From an uncultured Erysipelotrichaceae bacterium (GTDB lineage: Bacteria; Bacillota_I; Bacilli_A; Erysipelotrichales; Erysipelotrichaceae): a DNA stretch of 6,118 nt. Shown here in pieces: positions 1 to 4,367 of the stretch (the first letter of the stretch is position 1; the number at the start of each line of letters is the position of its first letter). The stretch is taken from assembly GCA_934725085.1 (NCBI GenBank), contig CAKVAL010000053.1, forward strand, positions 1-6,118, given 5' to 3'. The translations under genes and the position numbers were made by a program. The notes beneath the pieces are model-generated. The model saw only the letters and a list, made by a program, of their open reading frames with translations. It made no database searches and was not told where the DNA came from.

Positions 1-321
1 GTAGTAGCCGTATCAGCTACCAAAGAAGACAACTATGACATCATCAGATACTTCTTCAATAGTCCTGATTTAAAAAATTATCTAAAAGATTTTAATAAGA
101 CAGCAGTATATGATTTTAATGTCAGCGAAGACCGTTTCGTTACTATCTTTGAACTATATGGCAATAAGAATTGTATGGAAACTAGCGAATACTTTAAGGA
201 ATTACTTGAATCATATGAAGGCAATGGAGAAATCTTATTCAACTTCTTTACTCATGATGATAAAGAATATCTATTATCTAATTTAGATGGCATTGTGAAA
301 TTGGAACAATTATATGTCTAA
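1..321 (+). CDS. 3' end of an unrecognised protein gene (partial)
   Basis: The frame is open from base 1 and ends at TAA 319-321, giving the last 106 residues of a protein whose start lies left of the window. I do not recognise the family. The visible part is soluble-looking and acidic, rich in Asp, Glu, Asn and aromatic residues, with no membrane segment, and it ends in LEQLYV. One internal Cys is seen (NKNCMET). The next gene starts inside its last codons (ATG at 314), an 8-nt overlap that suggests a shared transcript and translational coupling with the GH25 muramidase. That makes a cell-envelope or surface-related role possible, but this is context only. Codon use matches the neighbours. 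That it is a real gene is well supported by the clean open frame and coupling; its function is unknown. Confidence 0.7.
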   Translation, partial: VVAVSATKEDNYDIIRYFFNSPDLKNYLKDFNKTAVYDFNVSEDRFVTIFELYGNKNCMETSEYFKELLESYEGNGEILFNFFTHDDKEYLLSNLDGIVKLEQLYV

Positions 322-1111
322 GAGAAGAAGAAAGAAAAAGAAGAATAAGCTAATACCCATTCTTTCACTGATGATAATCTTTCTAATTTGTCTTATAGCC
401 ATCTTAGATAAAGATGAAATAGAACCTATTTTTATTGAAAAGTGTGGACAATATGAAATAGAAAAGTTTGATACTTCAAAAGAATACTACACATACAAAG
501 ATGATACTTATACTAGCATTATAGGAATAGATGTATCTGAACATAATGAAAGTATCAATTGGAAAGAAGTAAAGGAAAGTGGTGTTGAATTTGCCTTCAT
601 TAGAATTGGCTGGCGTGGTTATACTGAGGGTGGTATCTATAAAGATGAACTTTTTGAACAAAATTATCTTAGTGCCCAAGATGAAGGCATAAAAGTAGGC
701 GTTTATTTCTTCTCACAAGCCACTACTGTAAAAGAAGCCCAAGAAGAAGCTCTGTTTGTACAAAAAGAACTACAAAATAAACAAATACAACTTCCAGTAG
801 TCTATGACTTCGAAACCGTAGAAAGTAAAGAAGGCCGTGCCAATAAGCTTACTAAACAACAAGTAAGTGACAATGCCAAAGCCTTCTTTGAAATATTAGA
901 AAATAAATATCAAGTGATGTTGTATGGAAACACACCACTTTTAGAACTATATGATCAAGAATTGTTAGACAAATATCCTTTATGGTTCGCCCAATTCTAC
1001 CATAAGCCAGAAACAACACATGACTTCACTATCTGGCAATACAGCGAAAGTGGTAATGTACCAGGCATATCTAAGCCAACTGACTTAAATATCATGATGA
1101 TTAAGCGATAA
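314..1111 (+). CDS. Membrane-anchored GH25 family muramidase (lysozyme)
   Basis: A 265-aa glycoside hydrolase family 25 protein, predicted to cut the MurNAc-GlcNAc bond of peptidoglycan on the outer face of the membrane. The N-terminus is a very basic cytosolic stretch (RRRKKKKNK, residues 4-12) followed by one hydrophobic helix (about 13-31) without a lipobox or clear cleavage site, so I infer a single-pass membrane anchor. The GH25 domain runs from about 69 to 265. It opens with GIDVSEHN (D73), has the acidic pair in YDFE (D165, E167, the family's catalytic DxE), and closes with WQY (241-243) and the TDLN motif (D257). The ATG at 314 overlaps the upstream gene by 8 nt and has only a weak GGA 8 nt before it, consistent with coupled translation. 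The 3' end overlaps the convergent CDF gene by 11 bp, and a terminator candidate follows at 1141-1168. Role in wall remodelling is inferred; a defence or phage origin is less likely given the anchor and setting. Confidence 0.9.
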   Translation: MSKRRRKKKKNKLIPILSLMIIFLICLIAILDKDEIEPIFIEKCGQYEIEKFDTSKEYYTYKDDTYTSIIGIDVSEHNESINWKEVKESGVEFAFIRIGWRGYTEGGIYKDELFEQNYLSAQDEGIKVGVYFFSQATTVKEAQEEALFVQKELQNKQIQLPVVYDFETVESKEGRANKLTKQQVSDNAKAFFEILENKYQVMLYGNTPLLELYDQELLDKYPLWFAQFYHKPETTHDFTIWQYSESGNVPGISKPTDLNIMMIKR

Positions 1112-2270
1112 AGCCGTGTTCAATCTTAATACTTAAATTCAAGTTAGGGTTAATTGTCCTAACTTTTTCATTTAGTTCGCTTCTTATTAAACTATGTTCC
1201 CTATCATCATCAACTGGCAACAACAAGTCAAACACTAAGTTAGTATGTGATGGACCCTTAACAATTCTAAAATCATGAATACTATATTTAGGATTCATTT
1301 CCTTGATTACCTTTAAAACTAAATTCTTATATTTATTAAGTTCTTCATCATTTAAAACAACCGGATCCATATGAATAGTAGCCAAAACTCCGTACTTACC
1401 AAGAATCATATTCTCGATATTATCGATACAATCATGTAAATATACAAAATCCTTAGACGCATCTACTTCAGCATGGAAAGTGACAAAACGACTACCAGGA
1501 CCATAGTCATGGAAAATCATATCATGAATACCAATTACCTCAGGATTATCCATAACCGTCTTTTCAATTTCCTTAATCAATTCCTTATCAGGAGACTTAC
1601 CAATCAAGATACTGATTAAATCAGCTGATATCTTAATACCTGAGATAGTTACAATAACATTCACAAAACTACCAACATAGGCATCAATATTTAAGTTAAA
1701 GAACTTATATACTAACAGTGAAATTAAGGTAGTAGTAGTCAATAAAACATCATTAAAACTATCCTGACTTGTAGCCTCTAGTGTTTCTGATTGAATCAAT
1801 TTACCAGCCTTTTTGTTTATATATCCCATCACCAATTTAACCAAAATCGAAAATAATACCACAATAACCGCAAAGTAATTAAAAGACATATCAGACTTAT
1901 TAAAAATAGACTTGATAGAATCAGTCAAAGAAGTCAAACCAGCAAACACAATCAAAAAACCGATTATTAATCCAGATACATACTCAGCACGACCATGACC
2001 ATACGGATGTTCGCTATCTGGATGCTTGCTAGCTACCTTAAAGCCTAATAACGAGGCAATATTAGAACCCATATCTGATAAGTTATTTAGGGCATCAGCT
2101 CTAATGGACAAGCTATTAGAGATAAAAGAAACAATTAATTTGAAAACAACTAAAACAAGATTGCAGACAATACAAAAGATAGACATGACAACCCCATATC
2201 TTTCTCTTACTGTCTTATCTTTAGTATCCTTATAATTTGGTATAAATAATTTTTGAATTAATGTGAACAT
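1101..2270 (-). CDS. CDF-family divalent cation exporter, probably Mn-type
   Basis: A 389-aa cation diffusion facilitator, an inner-membrane metal/proton antiporter. Six hydrophobic segments lie at about 27-50, 56-79, 97-116, 130-150, 172-190 and 197-222. Family marks include RADALNNLSD in TM2, the loop HPDSEHPYGHGRAEY (83-97) and SQDSFND in TM5. The transport-site positions read N62/D66 in TM2 and D170/D174 in TM5, the N-D/D-D pattern associated with Mn exporters such as MntE rather than the His-containing pattern of Zn exporters; Mn is therefore the best substrate guess. A cytoplasmic ZT-dimer domain (about 227-303) is followed by a second, similar unit (about 312-386), making the protein longer than the usual ~300 aa. 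The ATG at 2270 is the only start after an in-frame stop at 2313-2315; M29 would cut into TM1. It begins 9 nt past the jag terminator hairpin, with no normally spaced Shine-Dalgarno. No separate promoter was recognised. Confidence 0.92.
   Translation of the reverse strand: MFTLIQKLFIPNYKDTKDKTVRERYGVVMSIFCIVCNLVLVVFKLIVSFISNSLSIRADALNNLSDMGSNIASLLGFKVASKHPDSEHPYGHGRAEYVSGLIIGFLIVFAGLTSLTDSIKSIFNKSDMSFNYFAVIVVLFSILVKLVMGYINKKAGKLIQSETLEATSQDSFNDVLLTTTTLISLLVYKFFNLNIDAYVGSFVNVIVTISGIKISADLISILIGKSPDKELIKEIEKTVMDNPEVIGIHDMIFHDYGPGSRFVTFHAEVDASKDFVYLHDCIDNIENMILGKYGVLATIHMDPVVLNDEELNKYKNLVLKVIKEMNPKYSIHDFRIVKGPSHTNLVFDLLLPVDDDREHSLIRSELNEKVRTINPNLNLSIKIEHGFIA
1141..1168 (+). terminator. Intrinsic terminator candidate for the GH25 transcript
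   Basis: A perfect 8-bp inverted repeat (AAGTTAGG at 1141-1148, CCTAACTT at 1158-1165), extendable by two G-U pairs to a 5-nt loop, runs into TTTTT at 1164-1168 on the + strand. It lies 30 nt after the GH25 stop codon and inside the coding sequence of the convergent CDF gene (its last residues). On the - strand the stem is not followed by a U-tract, so the polarity fits the GH25 transcript only. The stem is GC-poor, so strength is uncertain. Confidence 0.5.
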
Positions 2271-2301
2271 ATAAAATAAAAAGTTCGTAAATACGAACTT
2301 T
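2271..2301 (-). terminator. Terminator of the rpmH-rnpA-yidC-jag operon
   Basis: A perfect 10-bp inverted repeat (AAAGTTCGTA at 2280-2289, TACGAACTTT at 2292-2301) with a 2-nt centre (effectively a 9-bp stem with a 4-nt loop). On the - strand it is followed by a U-rich run (TTTTTATTTTAT, 2282-2271). The stem starts within the jag stop codon (2300-2302). The + strand side is not U-rich, so the polarity is -. The U-tract ends directly at the ATG of the CDF gene, so read-through must feed that gene unless a promoter lies within jag. Confidence 0.8.
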
Positions 2302-2926
2302 ACTCTCCTTCTTTATATTTGATGACAAGATGTCTCTTGTTGCCCTCACCGATTGAACAAGTTTCGACATGCTTGAAATCTTGAAGATATTGATGAATAA
2401 CCTTTCTCTCATCATTAGGCATTGGATCAAGTTCTGCATCTACATGACTCTTCGCAACTTCCTTAGCTACTCTATTGGCAATAGCTTTCACCTTACGATA
2501 ACGGTCTTCCTTATAATGATTAACATCAATAATAACATTGATACGCTTCTTAAAAGTAGCATTAACTGCAGCCTTTAAAACGTTAGAAATAGCTCTTAAA
2601 GTTTGACCATTCTTACCAATGATAATCGCATTATTTTCAGCATCTAAAACAACCCTATATAAGTTAGTTTCATCAGCTTGCTTCTCAATAATTATTTCAA
2701 TAGAAACACCTTGATTTAATTCAGTAAAATAAGCACCTAAGTAGTCAAAAATGAATTCTTTAATATCATTAGGTGTATAAGCTTCAACAGTAACACTATT
2801 ACCGATACCGAATAAATGCTTCTCTTCACTAATTACTTCATAAGTAACATCCTTAAGCTCACAACCGCATGAACTTGTAATAGTATTCAATACATCATCT
2901 AATGTCTTACCAGTATATTGTTTCAT
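2300..2926 (-). CDS. khpB: Jag/KhpB RNA-binding protein (Jag_N-KH-R3H)
   Basis: A 208-aa cytoplasmic RNA-binding protein, the same length as Bacillus Jag (SpoIIIJ-associated). Three domains are visible in order: Jag_N (about 1-50, with the typical HLFGIGN turn at 38-43), a KH domain (about 75-137, with the IIGKNGQT loop, GKNG at 104-107), and a C-terminal R3H domain (about 140-205, R174-x3-H178 in ERKVIH). In related Gram-positives this protein, with KhpA, controls cell elongation and division through RNA binding; that is family knowledge. It is the last gene of the rpmH operon, starting 11 nt after the yidC stop, with AAGGGAA (2937-2931) as a ribosome site about 6 nt before the ATG. Its stop codon overlaps the operon terminator. 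The linker between Jag_N and KH is short. The older symbol is jag. Confidence 0.95.
   Translation of the reverse strand: MKQYTGKTLDDVLNTITSSCGCELKDVTYEVISEEKHLFGIGNSVTVEAYTPNDIKEFIFDYLGAYFTELNQGVSIEIIIEKQADETNLYRVVLDAENNAIIIGKNGQTLRAISNVLKAAVNATFKKRINVIIDVNHYKEDRYRKVKAIANRVAKEVAKSHVDAELDPMPNDERKVIHQYLQDFKHVETCSIGEGNKRHLVIKYKEGE
2303..2310 (-). promoter_or_regulatory. AAGGAGAG Shine-Dalgarno-like site ahead of the hairpin
   Basis: AAGGAGAG (2310-2303, - strand) in the last codons of jag is the only good Shine-Dalgarno near the CDF start. The linear distance from GGAG to the ATG at 2270 is 34 nt, too far for normal use. If the 22-nt hairpin 2280-2301 folds, the effective spacer becomes 12 nt, at the long end of the usable range. 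There is no other start codon in frame between the upstream stop and the ATG. A role in translating the CDF gene is inference; the motif also simply encodes the KEGE tail of Jag. Confidence 0.35.
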
Positions 2927-2937
2927 ATTGTTCCCTT

Positions 2938-3774
2938 CTAGTCCTTATGAGACATCTTATCGATAACGATAGACTTTACAATATTGATTACAGAATAGAT
3001 ACAGTAATATAAAGACAATGCAGTTGGCCATGATAACATAATCACACCGATAAAGGCAGTCATACCATAAGTCATGAAAGTAGTGTTATCTTTTGGTTTT
3101 TCATAGTGCTTATGGTGCTTCTCAGCTTCATTCTTAGCTCTAGAATTAGCCAACCATCTTACTATACTTACAGACAATAATTGGAAGACAATCATTAATA
3201 CGAAAATAACAATTAAAATCCAAGCATGTTCCACAAAGGCTTCTCTTGGTGTTAAATCTAGAGAATAGCCAAAGAAAGAACCATTCTTAACTTCAGCACT
3301 TCTTCTAACAGCAGCATACATTGAAATCAAAATAGGGAATTGAATGAATGTAGCCAACATTGAAGTCATAGGGTTAATGTTATACTTCGCATAAACCTTT
3401 TGCATCTCCATAGCAGCCTTTTGTTGGCTAGCCGAATCAGTTCTACCCTCATATTTTAATTGAATCTTTTGAATCTCAGGTTGTACCTCTTGCATCTTTT
3501 GCATCGCAACATTTGACTTAAATGTTAAAGCCAAGATAATCGCATTCAATACTAAAGTAACAATTGTGATTGCCCAGAAAACACCCACATGAACACTTAA
3601 GTAGTTAATGGCTTGAGCTAAAGGATAAGTCAAAATTACAGTTAAGAAGCCATCAGCCTTAACATCACTAATTGGTGTAGACAATGAAATTAATTCGCTA
3701 CTATTACTACAACCACTCAAAAAAAGTAGTAAGAATAAGGAACTTAATACAATTGTTAGTTTCTTTTTATTCAT
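2938..3774 (-). CDS. yidC: YidC/Oxa1/SpoIIIJ-family membrane protein insertase (lipoprotein)
   Basis: A 278-aa insertase that helps membrane proteins fold and insert, alone or with SecYEG. A lipoprotein signal peptide is clear: MNKKK, a hydrophobic core, and lipobox LSGC with C22 as lipid site. Further membrane segments lie at about 65-84, 134-155, 184-206 and 234-270. Conserved features include the amphipathic loop MQKMQEVQPEIQ (91-102), FIQFPILI (143-150) and WPTALSLYY (249-257). The groove Arg (R73 in Bacillus SpoIIIJ) is Asn here (N77). A His/Lys-rich cytosolic loop (210-230) is present, and the C-terminal tail is short, unlike YidC2 types. The ATG at 3774 is preferred: AAGGAG (3791-3786) sits 11 nt before it. 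A GTG two codons upstream (3780, 5-nt spacer) cannot be excluded, while the in-frame TTG at 3795 precedes the ribosome site and is rejected. It lies 24 nt after rnpA. Confidence 0.95.
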   Translation of the reverse strand: MNKKKLTIVLSSLFLLLFLSGCSNSSELISLSTPISDVKADGFLTVILTYPLAQAINYLSVHVGVFWAITIVTLVLNAIILALTFKSNVAMQKMQEVQPEIQKIQLKYEGRTDSASQQKAAMEMQKVYAKYNINPMTSMLATFIQFPILISMYAAVRRSAEVKNGSFFGYSLDLTPREAFVEHAWILIVIFVLMIVFQLLSVSIVRWLANSRAKNEAEKHHKHYEKPKDNTTFMTYGMTAFIGVIMLSWPTALSLYYCIYSVINIVKSIVIDKMSHKD

Positions 3775-3798
3775 ATACACAAAAACTCCTTGCAAATA

Positions 3799-4131
3799 CT
3801 AAATAATTATAGCTTTTTTAATAAGCTTTTCCAAATTGTTTTGATTATCACTGAAACTTTTCTCTAAATAGCCCTTTCTTATAATCACTACAAGATCGCT
3901 TGGACTATTATCAAAGTCATAAATATTAGCGAACATCATCCTAACTTGACGTTTAATTTTATTACGCTCAACCGCATTTCCAAGTTTCTTAGAAACAGAA
4001 ATGCCCACTCTAGAATGTGCCTCTTGTTTCTTGTAATAATAAACGATAAAGCTTTGATCAGCTATACTTTTTCTCTTTTTAATAATTTTGGAAAAATCCT
4101 CGTTTTTCCTAACTCTATATTTTTTAATCAT
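3799..4131 (-). CDS. rnpA: Ribonuclease P protein component
   Basis: A 110-aa basic protein that partners the RNase P RNA in maturing the 5' ends of tRNAs. The family signature is clear: the N-terminal RVRKNEDF (7-13), the hydrophobic strand QSFIVYYY (26-33), and RVGISVSKK-LGNAVERNKIKRQVR (41-64), which contains the RNR-type helix (RNK, 56-58). The start is set at the ATG at 4131 because it gives the family's normal N-terminus; an in-frame GTG at 4149 lies inside the hairpin that follows rpmH and is rejected. No Shine-Dalgarno is visible before the ATG, which sits 10 nt after the hairpin. It is the second gene of the operon, 34 nt after rpmH and 24 nt before yidC. Confidence 0.95.
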   Translation of the reverse strand: MIKKYRVRKNEDFSKIIKKRKSIADQSFIVYYYKKQEAHSRVGISVSKKLGNAVERNKIKRQVRMMFANIYDFDNSPSDLVVIIRKGYLEKSFSDNQNNLEKLIKKAIII

Positions 4132-4138
4132 AAGTTTT

Positions 4139-4163
4139 AAAAAAGCCACGTAAGTGTGGCTTT
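4139..4163 (-). terminator. Hairpin and U-tract between rpmH and rnpA (attenuator candidate)
   Basis: A perfect 8-bp stem (AAAGCCAC at 4142-4149, GTGGCTTT at 4156-4163) with a 6-nt loop. On the - strand it is followed by six U residues (4144-4139). It begins 2 nt after the rpmH stop codon. Because rnpA, yidC and jag lie downstream with no other promoter recognised, partial termination would give more rpmH mRNA than rnpA mRNA. The opposite strand has only three T residues after the stem, so the - polarity is favoured. It could also act as an mRNA-processing or 3'-end-protecting element. Confidence 0.7.
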
Positions 4164-4165
4164 AA

Positions 4166-4300
4166 TTAAGCAGATAATACCTTTCTACCTTTAGCGCGAC
4201 GTCTATTGATAACCTTACGACCACCAACAGTTTTCATACGAGCTCTAAAGCCACAAGTATTTTGGTGCTTTCTTTTACTAGGCTGATAAGTTCTTTTCAT
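4166..4300 (-). CDS. rpmH: Large ribosomal subunit protein bL34
   Basis: A 44-aa very basic ribosomal protein, full family length: it starts MKRTYQPSKRK, has the GFRARM core (17-22), VGGRKV (25-30), and ends RRRAKGRKVLSA. It binds 23S rRNA in the large subunit. The ATG at 4300 is preceded by AAAGGTGG (4313-4306) at a 5-nt spacing, and the stop is TAA 4166-4168. Position 16 is Cys (codon TGT, 4255-4253), where Bacillus and E. coli bL34 carry His (HGFR). It is the first gene of the operon, about 28 nt from the predicted transcription start of the promoter at 4335-4363. Confidence 0.97.
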   Translation of the reverse strand: MKRTYQPSKRKHQNTCGFRARMKTVGGRKVINRRRAKGRKVLSA

Positions 4301-4334
4301 ACGAGCCACCTTTCTTTAATCGAATTACTTTAAT

Positions 4335-4363
4335 ATTCTATTAAATCTGATACTGTTTGTCAA
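4335..4363 (-). promoter_or_regulatory. Sigma-A type promoter of the rpmH operon
   Basis: On the - strand a consensus -35 TTGACA (4363-4358), a 17-bp spacer, and a -10 TAGAAT (4340-4335, 5 of 6 matches). The predicted start is near 4328, giving a ~28-nt leader to the rpmH ATG. The -35 begins 4 nt after the stop codon of the upstream PTS-like gene. It sits within a short palindrome (TGTTTG-N-CAAACA, 4354-4366), which may be coincidental or a binding site. It fits strong, constitutive ribosomal-protein expression. Confidence 0.8.
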
Positions 4364-4367
4364 ACAA

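Noticed and set aside
476..679. Small - strand frame within the GH25 gene
   Set aside because: Lies wholly inside the GH25 coding sequence, has no family resemblance, and its apparent hydrophobicity follows from the opposite-strand codons.
2271..2330. Mn riboswitch (yybP-ykoY) controlling the exporter
   Set aside because: There is no room: the CDF start is 29 nt from the jag stop and the only structure is the terminator hairpin.
2230..2578. Short frames on both strands across jag and the CDF start (69 aa each)
   Set aside because: Shadows of jag and the CDF gene in other frames, without ribosome sites or recognisable protein features.
3775..3795. Upstream TTG start for yidC giving 7 extra residues
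   Set aside because: The TTG comes before or within the AAGGAG ribosome site (3791-3786), which serves the ATG at 3774 (or GTG at 3780); the longer form also spoils the typical lipoprotein N-terminus.
3801..3850. Small inverted repeat AGCTT...AAGCT near the rnpA 3' end
   Set aside because: Only 5-bp arms, inside coding sequence, with a Lys-rich coding explanation for the A/T runs.
4132..4149. GTG start for rnpA giving 6 extra residues
   Set aside because: It lies in the stem of the rpmH-rnpA hairpin, has no ribosome site, and the ATG at 4131 gives the normal RnpA N-terminus.
4301..4367. Origin of replication (oriC) next to rpmH
   Set aside because: No TTATCCACA-type DnaA boxes here or in 5925-6118, and dnaA is not in the window.
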